DNA of 36,575 bases, from NCBI GenBank assembly GCA_938044775.1, contig CALIOE010000099.1:1-36575 (forward strand), in the 5' to 3' direction. This document shows, one piece after another, positions 16,506 through 24,514 of the stretch. Source of the stretch: an uncultured Rhizobiaceae group bacterium (lineage in GTDB: Bacteria > Pseudomonadota > Alphaproteobacteria > Rhizobiales > Rhizobiaceae). The position numbers and the translations under genes are program-made. How positions within the stretch are numbered: the stretch's first letter is position 1; each line of letters opens with the position of its first letter. The notes under the pieces were generated by a model. That model worked only from the letters and a program-made list of their open reading frames with translations, made no database searches and was not told the origin of the DNA.

Positions 16506-17705
16506 ATGACCGAATCCAAGGCAAGGGTATTGATCGCAGGGGCCGGTCCGGTGGGCCTGGTTGCTGCTGTATCTCTGCTGGAGAAAGGTATCCCCGTCAC
16601 CGTCCTTGAGGCATCTGCCGATTTGGCGGTGGATCTGCGCGCATCCACGTTTCACCCACCAACGCTGGATTTTCTGTCAGATCTTGGCCTGGCTGATGGC
16701 TTAATCGAGCGTGGGATTAAGTGCCCGCATTGGCAATTCCGCGACCGCCAGGAAGGCGAAATCGCAACGTTTGATCTTGGGCTTTTAGCTTCAGAAACCG
16801 ACCACCCATATCGTCTGCAAGCGGAGCAGTGGAAGCTGACAGAAGCGGCACGCCAACGCCTGGAGGATGAACCCGATGCCGAATTGATCACCGACATCAG
16901 TGTCGATGAATATGCGCAGGATTCCGACGGCGTGACGGTGACGGCACGTCGAAAGACCGGCGAAGCCGAAATGTTCCGCGCCGCGTATCTGATCGGGGCA
17001 GACGGCGCTCGGTCTGCAGTGCGCAAGGCGACCGGCGTTGCTTTTCCTGGGCTGACGATTCCGGAAATATTCCTCTCACTTTCCACCCCCTTCCGCTACG
17101 ATCGGGCAATCGCAGGGCTGGCAGACATCTGCTACATATCGGATCCTGAGGAATGGTTTGTACTGCTGCGAACACCGACTCTTTGGCGCGTGCTGTTTCC
17201 AACCGATCCCAGCCTCAGTGACGAAGCCGTCCTTGATCCTGTCCGCATCGAAGAGCGCATGCAATCGGTTCTGCCTGGCGAACCATACGAGATCGCCCAC
17301 AAGACGGCCTATCGGGTGCACGAGCGGGTTGCCGACTCATATGTACATGGTCGCGTTTTCCTGGCGGGCGATGCCGCTCATCTGAACAATCCTCTGGGTG
17401 GCATGGGCATGAACGGTGGTATTCATGATGCGGTCAATCTAACCGAGAAACTGGCGCAGGTGTGGCGCGGCGAGCCGATCGAATTGATGGGTCGCTACGA
17501 GCGTCAGCGTCGTAAGGTTGCCCTCGAAACGGTTCAGGCACAGGCTCTGCGCAATCGCGCGCTCTTGAACGAAACGGATCCGGAAAAACGTCGTGCCCAT
17601 CACGACAAATTGCGCGCGACAGTCAGCGACCCGAAGCAGCATCTGGCCTATGTCATGCGCTCTTCAATGATTCAGTCGCTGCGCGACCTGAAGGATGTAG
17701 CCTGA
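16506..17705 (+). CDS. FAD-dependent aromatic-ring-type monooxygenase (PHBH/UbiH superfamily)
   Basis: A 399-residue class A flavoprotein monooxygenase. FAD-binding GAGPVG at 12-17 with Glu35 ending the second strand (VTVLEA), the DG motif GADGARS at 164-170, and the GD motif GRVFLAGDAAHLNNPLGGMG at about 282-301. These enzymes use NAD(P)H and O2 to hydroxylate phenols or N-heteroaromatic acids, sometimes with decarboxylation or ring opening. AGGAG precedes the ATG. Lies 13 bases upstream of gntR in the same operon. Its length matches compact salicylate/6-hydroxynicotinate/MHPC-type hydroxylases rather than the long phenol-hydroxylase type. The substrate is probably the first committed intermediate of this cluster. 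Confidence 0.88.
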   Translation: MTESKARVLIAGAGPVGLVAAVSLLEKGIPVTVLEASADLAVDLRASTFHPPTLDFLSDLGLADGLIERGIKCPHWQFRDRQEGEIATFDLGLLASETDHPYRLQAEQWKLTEAARQRLEDEPDAELITDISVDEYAQDSDGVTVTARRKTGEAEMFRAAYLIGADGARSAVRKATGVAFPGLTIPEIFLSLSTPFRYDRAIAGLADICYISDPEEWFVLLRTPTLWRVLFPTDPSLSDEAVLDPVRIEERMQSVLPGEPYEIAHKTAYRVHERVADSYVHGRVFLAGDAAHLNNPLGGMGMNGGIHDAVNLTEKLAQVWRGEPIELMGRYERQRRKVALETVQAQALRNRALLNETDPEKRRAHHDKLRATVSDPKQHLAYVMRSSMIQSLRDLKDVA

Positions 17706-17718
17706 ACTGGGAAAGATC

Positions 17719-18462
17719 ATGACTATCCCGACACACGGGGCACGAACACCGCGCTATGCCGAAATCAACGCTGCGCTGCGCGAGGACATCGCGTCAGGTT
17801 GTTATCCCGTCGGAGAATTGCTTCCGAGCGAGGCTGAGTTGTGCCGACGATTCAACGTCAGTCGATTCACAGTGCGCGAAGCGCTGCGTCGCCTTCAACT
17901 TGATGGAATGGTCGCCAAGGTGCAGGGCGCGGGTACGCGCGTCCTGCGCGATGCGCCCACAGGAGTTTTTGTTCAGAGCTACCGCTCAGTTTCCGAACTC
18001 ACTCAATACGCTGCTGAAACACATCTTGAGATCATAAAGACAGAGAAAACGATCCTGGATTCGGACATGGCAAATCGCATCGGCGGGCAAAGTGGTGAGG
18101 TCTGGCTGCTGTTGAGCTGTCTGCGCCGCACCGACAGCGGAGATCCGTTGGCGTTTGTCGAATGTTTCATACCCGACCACTTTGCTGAAATCGCTCCCGA
18201 TCTGGCTCGTGATTCCGGGCCAATCTACGCCGGACTGGCGAGTGCAGCGGGTGAGGCAATCGAACATGCCGTGCAAGAATCACAGGCACTGCCTGCACCA
18301 CGTCACATTGCAGATGCATTGGAAATTGCCGAGGGTGCACCCACACTTCGCATTCTACGCCGCTACGTCAGTGCATCAGGCCCTCTGATCTCTTCCTTCA
18401 ACTGGCATCACGGCGGTGACCGATACATCCATCGAACGCGAATAGGGCTCGCCGAGGATTAG
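17719..18462 (+). CDS. GntR-family regulator, HutC subfamily (UTRA domain)
   Basis: A 247-residue repressor-type protein. N-terminal winged helix, about residues 12-76: PRYAEINAALREDIASG, LLPSEAELCRRFNVSRFTVR and EALRRLQLDGMVAKVQGAGT. From about 95 to 240 a UTRA effector domain with the usual ending (LRILRRYVSASG, then YIHRTRIG). GGGAAAG precedes the ATG at 17719. Cotranscribed with the monooxygenase, so self-regulated through the operator at 16436-16451; the matching palindrome at 19386-19417 gives it a second target promoter pair. HutC members usually bind a pathway substrate or intermediate and then leave the DNA. Convergent with the lyase gene, with a 4-base overlap. Confidence 0.9.
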   Translation: MTIPTHGARTPRYAEINAALREDIASGCYPVGELLPSEAELCRRFNVSRFTVREALRRLQLDGMVAKVQGAGTRVLRDAPTGVFVQSYRSVSELTQYAAETHLEIIKTEKTILDSDMANRIGGQSGEVWLLLSCLRRTDSGDPLAFVECFIPDHFAEIAPDLARDSGPIYAGLASAAGEAIEHAVQESQALPAPRHIADALEIAEGAPTLRILRRYVSASGPLISSFNWHHGGDRYIHRTRIGLAED

Positions 18463-19316
18463 ATCTCTGCCCACTTACGGTCAAACTCCCAAACATCCTC
18501 AAAGCCCATCAAACGGCTGAACTCGCCAAAATCATCCAACTTCGCACCCGCAACATCGCCGGTTTCGGAAAGTTCGCCATAGGCTGACTTCAGGGCTGCA
18601 CCAACAGCAAGAAAGCCGAGCGCTGGATGAATGCCGATGGCGAATCCGATTCTCGAAAGCTCGGCTGAAGAGAGGATCGGTGTTGTGCCACCTGATACCA
18701 TATTTGCAAGAGTTGGTTTGCCAATGCGCCCGTTGATGGTCTTCATTTCCTCGACAGTTTCAGGAGCCTCGATGAAGACAACGTCGGCACCGGCCTCTGC
18801 AAAGGCCTCGCCACGGCGAAGTGCTTCATCCAGACCCAGACTGGTGCGGCTGTCCGTACGGGCAATGATCAAAAAATCTGCGCTGGAGCGGCTGTCTGAG
18901 GCGACCTTGATCTTCGAGACCATATTCTCCAACGGAACGACCCGTCTTCCCGGAGTGTGGCCGCATTTCTTAGGATATTCCTGATCTTCGATTTGAATGG
19001 CACTGACGCCCGCTGCCTCGTAACCTCGTACGGTATGACGCACGTTGAGAAGGCCTCCATAACCTGTGTCTGCGTCGGCGATAACCGGGGTATTTGATCC
19101 CTGAACGATGCATCTGACCCGGGTCTCCATATCCGCATAGGTCATGATACCCGCATCCGGAAGGCCAAGATGGGACGCGGCTACGCCGTATCCGGTGACA
19201 TAGAGGGCATGGAAACCCATTCGATCGGCAACCAGCGTCGAGATCATGTCAAACACCCCTGGCGCGCTGATGAATTCCCCGGCATCAATCATCCGCTTCA
19301 ATTCAGGATCAGCCAT
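18459..19316 (-). CDS. Isocitrate lyase / PEP mutase superfamily lyase
   Basis: A 285-residue TIM-barrel protein of the PrpB/2,3-dimethylmalate lyase/oxaloacetate decarboxylase group. Visible: ADADTGYG with metal-binding Asp81 and Asp83, IQIEDQEYPKKCGH with the KKCGH motif at 116-120 (Cys118 in the lyase position), and IARTDS. The Cys argues for a C-C lyase acting on a substituted malate, citrate or similar acid rather than a phosphonomutase. Start at 19316 has GGAGA upstream; the frame to 19391 would reach into the operator. Divergent from the maleate-isomerase-like gene across a perfect palindrome, so almost surely in the GntR regulon. A final retro-aldol cleavage step to small acids (for example pyruvate plus another acid) is the likely role. 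Confidence 0.88.
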   Translation of the reverse strand: MADPELKRMIDAGEFISAPGVFDMISTLVADRMGFHALYVTGYGVAASHLGLPDAGIMTYADMETRVRCIVQGSNTPVIADADTGYGGLLNVRHTVRGYEAAGVSAIQIEDQEYPKKCGHTPGRRVVPLENMVSKIKVASDSRSSADFLIIARTDSRTSLGLDEALRRGEAFAEAGADVVFIEAPETVEEMKTINGRIGKPTLANMVSGGTTPILSSAELSRIGFAIGIHPALGFLAVGAALKSAYGELSETGDVAGAKLDDFGEFSRLMGFEDVWEFDRKWAEI

Positions 19317-19385
19317 TTTCAGTCTCCATGGGATTGCTGGCGCGTGGCCATCTCTCCTCAATCCATAGGCGCGACCGACGACACA

Positions 19386-19417
19386 CGTCAATAATTTGTC
19401 CGGACAAATTATTGACG
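19386..19417. promoter_or_regulatory. Perfect 32-bp palindromic GntR-type operator
   Basis: Half-site CGTCAATAATTTGTCC followed directly by its exact reverse complement. All 16 base pairs match. The central part is the same as the site at 16436-16451. The last six bases on each strand read TTGACG, a near-consensus -35 hexamer facing outward on both sides. Confidence 0.85.
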
Positions 19418-19440
19418 AATGGCCAGATTCGCTATCTTAT
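19412..19440 (+). promoter_or_regulatory. Sigma-70-type promoter overlapping the operator
   Basis: TTGACG (19412-19417), a 17-base spacer, then TCTTAT (19435-19440). The -35 hexamer is the right end of the palindrome, so a bound repressor would block polymerase. Transcript would start about 25 bases upstream of the GAGGG ribosome site of the gene at 19473. Confidence 0.55.
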
Positions 19441-19472
19441 CGGGATTGGCTAAACGTTAGTGAGGGTCCAAC

Positions 19473-20219
19473 ATGTCGAAAGACGCGCGCGGATGGCGAT
19501 GCAAGTTCGCGGTCGTTGCACCATCCACTAACACAATTGTTCAGCCGGACATGGACGACTTCCGCGTCACAGGGGTTACCAATCACTTCGGGCGGATCTT
19601 TGTTCCGAACATGCACGTGGGAAACGATAAAGAGTTTGTGGCGCTGGTCGAGGCAATCGGCGCAACGCTTTACGATGCTGTGGACCGATGCGTCACCTCC
19701 GAGCCGGACTATCTCATCATGGGCATGTCAGCGCTGATGTTCTGGGACGGCCGGGCAGCTTCAGAAAAACGTATGCAGGAGCTGTCGGACCACTGCGGCC
19801 TCAAGGTGTCTGCGGGTTCTTTCGCTTGCGAAGCGGCACTGAACCTGTCCGGCGCGCAGAGAATTGCAGTGATCTCTCCTTACTTCCCAATTTCCGACAA
19901 GAACGTCACTCTGTTCTTTCAGGATTGCGGCTTTGATGTTGTGCGCTTTCGCGGCCTGAAATGCTCAAGCCCGGTCGCCATCGCCCAGGTTCAAGAGGAC
20001 GAGTTGCGCGCCCATGTTGCCGAGATGGACGGCGACGATGTCGACGCATTCGTACAGGTCGGAACCAATCTGTCGATGTGCGCATTGTGCGTGGAATTGG
20101 AGCGGGAATACGCAAAGCCTTTCGTTGCGATCAATGCGGCGACTTATTGGCACGCGCTGCGTGCAATGGAAATCACGGATCAATTTGGCGGGCACGGGCC
20201 ATTGTTTGAAAAACACTAA
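19473..20219 (+). CDS. Maleate isomerase / arylmalonate decarboxylase-like protein (Asp/Glu racemase superfamily)
   Basis: A 248-residue protein with the two-domain fold pattern of maleate cis-trans isomerases: opening KFAVVAPSTNTIVQPDMDD, then a first active-site loop in YLIMGMSALMFWDG, an AVISPYFPISDKNV strand, and a second loop in VQVGTNLSMCALC before AINAATYWHALR. In the family these loops carry Cys in maleate isomerases and racemases, or Gly/Cys in arylmalonate decarboxylase. Here they read G-M-S and G-T-N, so both catalytic Cys positions appear to be lost. It may catalyse a different reaction on a cis-dicarboxylate or malonate. GAGGG before the ATG. First gene of an operon with a TAXI-TRAP importer. 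Confidence 0.8.
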   Translation: MSKDARGWRCKFAVVAPSTNTIVQPDMDDFRVTGVTNHFGRIFVPNMHVGNDKEFVALVEAIGATLYDAVDRCVTSEPDYLIMGMSALMFWDGRAASEKRMQELSDHCGLKVSAGSFACEAALNLSGAQRIAVISPYFPISDKNVTLFFQDCGFDVVRFRGLKCSSPVAIAQVQEDELRAHVAEMDGDDVDAFVQVGTNLSMCALCVELEREYAKPFVAINAATYWHALRAMEITDQFGGHGPLFEKH

Positions 20220-20243
20220 ACTGAAAACTGGGAGACTAATACA

Positions 20244-21191
20244 ATGCGTATGAAACTACTCGCGGTCTTGATGGCCGCTTTCACCTTTAGCGCTGAAGTA
20301 GCGAGTGCAGAGATTGCCGCCCTCGGTTCTACGGCCCGAGGCGGGACAAGCCAGGTGGGTCGAACCTTGGCTGCCGCAATTTCCGAAGCCGGCCCAATAC
20401 AAATGCGCCCCCAGGAACTTGCCAATACCGCCGATTACATTCCGCTTGTGAATGCTGGCGAAATTGAATTTGGCATCGCTAACGTTGTGCAACTGACTTA
20501 CGCGATCAACGGTACCGGTATGTCTGAGGGACGACCAAACGAAAACCTTCAGATGGTCGCTACCCTTATGCCGTTCCGCAATGCCTACATTGTTCGCAAG
20601 GACAGCGATATCAAGTCCGTCGCTGAGCTCAAAGGCAAACGTGTTCCGGTGTTCGCCGACAAGGCTCTGGGAGACTATGTTACCAAGGGCTACTTCGCCA
20701 ATGCCGACATGGGTCTCGACCAGGTTGAAGGTGTTTCGGTTCCGAACTTTCCGCGCATGTGGTCAAGTTTCGCAGAGGGATCGGCCGATGTCGCCATCGT
20801 GGTCGTTGGCGCGGGCAACAGCCGGGAATACGACGCAACTTTCGGAATCAGATATTTGTCCTTTGATGACAGTCCTGAAGCACTGGAACGGATGCGCAAG
20901 TATTTGCCGCAGACCTACCTTCAGAAACTGGACGCAGAAAGCGGCATCCCAGGAATCTCCGAGCCGACCAATGTAAACGTCTTCGATTATACTTTTTTTG
21001 CAGGCAAGGACGTCTCCGAGGAAATGGTATACAAAACGGTCAAGGCTCTTTGGAGCAAAGAGGCCGATTTGCTGGCCGGCGGCCCGTTCTGGAAGGGTTT
21101 CTCTAAAGAAGGCATGGCCAAGGCGGTCGGCCTGAACTACCACCCCGGCGCCATCAAATTCTATAAGGAAATGGGAGTTTGGCCTGAGTAG
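20244..21191 (+). CDS. TRAP transporter solute receptor, TAXI family
   Basis: A 315-residue periplasmic binding protein. Signal peptide MRMKLLAVLMAAFTFSAEVASA, then EIAALGSTARGGTSQVGRTLAAAI, the classic TAXI start where GST/GGT loops contact the ligand. Other family parts: ELANTADYIPLVNAGEIEFGIAN and the VAELKGKRVPVFADKALG strand. GGAGA precedes the ATG, 24 bases after the isomerase-like gene. TAXI receptors take up organic acids and amino acids; with the enzymes here an aromatic or dicarboxylic acid is plausible. Confidence 0.92.
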   Translation: MRMKLLAVLMAAFTFSAEVASAEIAALGSTARGGTSQVGRTLAAAISEAGPIQMRPQELANTADYIPLVNAGEIEFGIANVVQLTYAINGTGMSEGRPNENLQMVATLMPFRNAYIVRKDSDIKSVAELKGKRVPVFADKALGDYVTKGYFANADMGLDQVEGVSVPNFPRMWSSFAEGSADVAIVVVGAGNSREYDATFGIRYLSFDDSPEALERMRKYLPQTYLQKLDAESGIPGISEPTNVNVFDYTFFAGKDVSEEMVYKTVKALWSKEADLLAGGPFWKGFSKEGMAKAVGLNYHPGAIKFYKEMGVWPE

Positions 21192-21211
21192 ATCAGACTG
21201 CTGTTCGCAAC

Positions 21212-23098
21212 ATGATTGAGAATGCTCGCGGCAGACTTCAGGCGGCAACAGCTTGTCTCGCCGCCCTGATCACCCTGACGGCCATTTTTTGGTCGTCGGG
21301 GGCGCCGCTATGGATTGGTTGGCGTGTCTACTCTGAGCAAGTACTGATAGTTGCATTGGCCCTGGCGATGACCGTGACCTATCTGACCCGTCCAGCTGGT
21401 CCGCGCTCGCTTTCACTTCTTGCCGCTTTTGCTTCAATGGCATTTGGCGTTTGGCTTGCGGCACGATTCCCCACGCTTTCGGAGAACGTTTTTTATCACC
21501 CCACCGAAGCGCTTGCCATTTCGATTCTCGGTTTTTTGCTCATCGTTGAGGCGGTGCGTCGGACAATGGGGTGGAGCCTGATTGTCATTCTTGCCAGCGT
21601 GTGTATTTACGCTCTGTTTGCCAGCAACTTTTCAGGCCCTCTGCAAAGTCGTTCCATTGCACCAGACCGGCTCTTAACCTTCTTAATGCTGGACAGCGCA
21701 TCGCTGGCAGGAGCAGCATTATCCATCGCGGTGGCCGTCGTCGTACCGTTTCTCATCCTCTCGCAATTGCTGCTGGCCACGGGAGGGTCAGCATTTTTCT
21801 CCGATCTCTCTCTTGCACTTGCGGGGCGTCGCCGCGGCGGTGCCGGGAAGATATCGATACTTGGCTCAGCTTTCTTCGGGTCGGTTTCGGGCAGTGCCGT
21901 ATCAAATGTTGCGTCAACCGGTGCCATTACGATTCCGATGATGAAGGACGGCGGCTACCGCCCCAAAACCGCGGCTGCAATCGAGGCGGCGGCCTCGACA
22001 GGTGGACAATTGATGCCACCGATTATGGGAGCTGCTGCTTTCCTCCTGGCAGAAAACCTGCAGGCCAGCTACGTTGACGTTATGCTGGCGGCGCTGATCC
22101 CGTCGATCCTGTATTACTTCAGTCTTTTCGTGTTTGCCGACCTGGAGGCCGGGCGGTTGAACATTGCCCGCGTCGAGGAGTCCCGCATTCCTGCGCTGGC
22201 CGGCGTTTTGCGTAAGGGATGGTTCGTCTTCGCGCCATTTGTTGTGTTGCTTGTTGGTCTTTTCAGCTTCAACCTCAGGCCGGAAACTGCCGCTCTCGTA
22301 GCCATTCTGGTCCTTTTGCTCCTGTCTCTGGTCCAGACCTATGACGGACGTCGGATAAGGCTGAAGGTGGTAGTCGAGGTGTTGATCTCGGCAGGACGAG
22401 CGGCGGTGGAGATTATTCTGATCTGCGCAATCGCCGGCATGATCATTGGCCTTGTCGCGCGGTCCGGTCTTTCCTTCGGCCTGGGATTCTTTCTCGTTCA
22501 GTTAGGGGAATCCAGCCTGCTTCTACTGCTATTGGTCACAGCGGCAGTTTGTATCGTGATGGGCATGGGCCTGCCGACCGTTGGAGTCTATCTGCTTCTC
22601 GCATCGCTGGCAGCTCCACCGCTTGTGGAATTGGGGCTCAAGCCGATGGCGGCTCATCTGTTCGTGCTTTACTTCGGCATGCTCTCCATGCTCACGCCAC
22701 CGGTCGCAATTGCGGCATTCGTTGCGGCCAATCTGGCTAAGGCACCGCCGATGGCCACAGGTTGGGAAGCGGTCCGGATCGGCTGGCCTGCCTATTTGAT
22801 TCCTTTTTTCTTCGCAGCCGCACCGGCGCTCTTGTTTGACGGAACGGGATGGCAGATAGCTCTCACCGCGGGCAAAGCATTGGCCGGAGTGTACACAGTT
22901 ACAGCGGCAATCGTTGGCTACCTGAGTCGACCTTTAAGTCGGGCAGAGCGTCTTGCCCTAGCTGCCTGCGGTGTGGCGGTTCTTTGCCCACTGGAGACAT
23001 TTGAAGGAGCCGCCTGGCTCAATATTGCAGGCTTGCTGACATCTATCCTGTTCTGGGCCTTTGCCACCCGAAAAACTGCTGTCGTAAAAGGCCCCTAG
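21212..23098 (+). CDS. TRAP transporter fused permease (4TM/12TM type)
   Basis: A 628-residue membrane protein, the usual partner of a TAXI receptor. N-terminal segments represent the DctQ-like small subunit; from about residue 130 a DctM-like domain follows, with landmarks GSAFFGSVSGSAVSNVASTG, ASTGGQLMPPIMGAAAFLLA and VCIVMGMGLPTVGVYLLLA. It moves the receptor-bound substrate across the inner membrane using an ion gradient. No clear ribosome site at 21212; a coupling to the receptor gene 20 bases upstream is likely. Last gene of the isomerase-TAXI-TRAP operon. Confidence 0.92.
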   Translation: MIENARGRLQAATACLAALITLTAIFWSSGAPLWIGWRVYSEQVLIVALALAMTVTYLTRPAGPRSLSLLAAFASMAFGVWLAARFPTLSENVFYHPTEALAISILGFLLIVEAVRRTMGWSLIVILASVCIYALFASNFSGPLQSRSIAPDRLLTFLMLDSASLAGAALSIAVAVVVPFLILSQLLLATGGSAFFSDLSLALAGRRRGGAGKISILGSAFFGSVSGSAVSNVASTGAITIPMMKDGGYRPKTAAAIEAAASTGGQLMPPIMGAAAFLLAENLQASYVDVMLAALIPSILYYFSLFVFADLEAGRLNIARVEESRIPALAGVLRKGWFVFAPFVVLLVGLFSFNLRPETAALVAILVLLLLSLVQTYDGRRIRLKVVVEVLISAGRAAVEIILICAIAGMIIGLVARSGLSFGLGFFLVQLGESSLLLLLLVTAAVCIVMGMGLPTVGVYLLLASLAAPPLVELGLKPMAAHLFVLYFGMLSMLTPPVAIAAFVAANLAKAPPMATGWEAVRIGWPAYLIPFFFAAAPALLFDGTGWQIALTAGKALAGVYTVTAAIVGYLSRPLSRAERLALAACGVAVLCPLETFEGAAWLNIAGLLTSILFWAFATRKTAVVKGP

Positions 23099-23254
23099 GT
23101 TGAGAAGGATTGGTCCGGGTTCGGGCTAAGCCGCTTTGTCAGATGAAACGAAAACTCACCTAAGGAACAGCACCAGGCAGTTCGACACTTAGTTGTGGGC
23201 AGTTTTGCACACAATTTCAGTGCAAACACCGAACATTTGATTGTCTCAAGATGC

Positions 23255-24145
23255 TTACCCGGCCGCGCCTGAAGATACCGGCCTTTGAAATTCCCGGTCG
23301 ATTTCCGCAACCAACGCTCTTACCGGAGCTGACCGGCTCCGGGAATCGATGCGGGCGACAAAGGCGATGTCAGGCGGTGCCGGGAACACGTCCTCAATGA
23401 CTTCAATATCCGGGGTCAGGTGCATCCCGTTAAGCAGAGCCACACCAAGGCCCGAACGCACTGCGGACTTTATTCCCGCCGCACTTGGGCACTCGAAGAC
23501 CCTTTCAAAGGTATGACCGTTCCGCTGGCCGTCAGAAAGCCCCCACTTCCTGTAAAAGCAATTTCTGTCGAATGACAGGAACGGAATCGGGCTGTTCAGT
23601 TCCAATACGAAGTCTCGCGATTTGACCCAATGAAGGCTGTCTCTAAAAAGCAGCTGATCTTCGTGGCAAACATCCTCCTGGAATACCTGCATCATGGCGA
23701 GGTCCAGCTCGCCTGCCAGCAACCATTCCTGAATATTCATGCTTTGACTGGTTCGTGTCCGGACGCTGACTGATGGGTACAATCTTGTGAACCGACCTAA
23801 AATTCCTGCAATGTCACTGATAGTCGAATCCTCGGTCATGCCGAGTCGAATGGTTCCCTCCAAAGACTTCTTTCCCAGGTCTGCCAGGGCCTCGTCATGC
23901 AGACTGGTGATGCGTACAGCGTAGTCGTGGAGACGTTTGCCCGCATCGGTAAATAGCGGTCCGCGTACCTGTCGCGCCAGGAGGTTGCAATCTAATGCAC
24001 CTTCCAACCGCTTGATTTTGTGACTCACCGCAGATTGTGACAGGCCCAGTTTTTCTGCTGCTTTCGTGACGCCGCCACAAGCCGCGATGGCCTGCAAGGC
24101 ACGCAAAGCATCAATTTCAAGTCTTTCGGCCACGACTCGCTCCAT
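23255..24145 (-). CDS. LysR-family transcriptional regulator
   Basis: A 296-residue LTTR. Winged helix at the N-terminus: EIDALRALQAIAACGGVTKAA followed by EKLGLSQSAVSHKIKRLEGALDCNLL. The effector domain begins about residue 90 (GTIRLGMTEDSTISDIAGIL) and includes GIKSAVRSGLGVALLNGMH. Start is uncertain: the ATG at 24145 lacks a ribosome site, while a GTG at 24133 has GGAG 6 bases upstream and leaves the HTH intact. Convergent with the TRAP permease and divergent from the small membrane protein at 24236, which is its most likely target. No enzyme neighbour betrays its effector. Confidence 0.88.
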   Translation of the reverse strand: MERVVAERLEIDALRALQAIAACGGVTKAAEKLGLSQSAVSHKIKRLEGALDCNLLARQVRGPLFTDAGKRLHDYAVRITSLHDEALADLGKKSLEGTIRLGMTEDSTISDIAGILGRFTRLYPSVSVRTRTSQSMNIQEWLLAGELDLAMMQVFQEDVCHEDQLLFRDSLHWVKSRDFVLELNSPIPFLSFDRNCFYRKWGLSDGQRNGHTFERVFECPSAAGIKSAVRSGLGVALLNGMHLTPDIEVIEDVFPAPPDIAFVARIDSRSRSAPVRALVAEIDREFQRPVSSGAAG

Positions 24146-24164
24146 CCATGACAAATCATAATGA

Positions 24165-24187
24165 ACAAATGACAACCATTCATTTGT
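24165..24187. promoter_or_regulatory. Candidate LysR-type binding site
   Basis: ACAAATG (24165-24171) and CATTTGT (24181-24187) are perfect inverted arms separated by 9 bases, in the gap between the LysR gene and the divergent membrane-protein gene. A related TGACAAATCAT lies just to the left (24149-24159). Placement fits LTTR autoregulation. Confidence 0.5.
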
Positions 24188-24235
24188 GGCATTTATAGCC
24201 GCGATCTATGGTCCTGGAAAGACACCAGACTACAT

Positions 24236-24514
24236 ATGGAATGCGCCGTGACAGATGCAGCACAGCAAAGCTCAGCCCTGGACGACCGCCGTAAGCTCAC
24301 TTCGGCATTCGAAACAATCGGTTCCGTGCTGGCCATGATCTACGCCATGTCGATTGCCCTGAACATCGGAGCAGAGATTCTTGGATTCTCACTGCTTTTG
24401 GTCTCGTCGGGGTTATTCGCCGGATGGGCCATCCTCGACAGACGCTGGACGTTCCTGCTGCTTCAGGCTTTCTATGCGACGTCCGCCATAATTGGTCTGG
24501 TCCGTTGGGCCTGA
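24236..24514 (+). CDS. Small inner-membrane protein (CBU_0592-like)
   Basis: A 92-residue protein with a polar N-terminus of about 25 residues and three hydrophobic segments: TIGSVLAMIYAMSIALNIGA, ILGFSLLLVSSGLFAGWAIL and FLLLQAFYATSAIIGLVRW. The pattern of two or three helices with WAILDRRWTFLLLQAFYATSA resembles small conserved CBU_0592-type membrane proteins whose function is not known to me. A GTG at 24248 is an alternative start; neither start has a strong ribosome site. Divergent from LysR across an inverted repeat, so probably its target. Confidence 0.6.
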   Translation: MECAVTDAAQQSSALDDRRKLTSAFETIGSVLAMIYAMSIALNIGAEILGFSLLLVSSGLFAGWAILDRRWTFLLLQAFYATSAIIGLVRWA

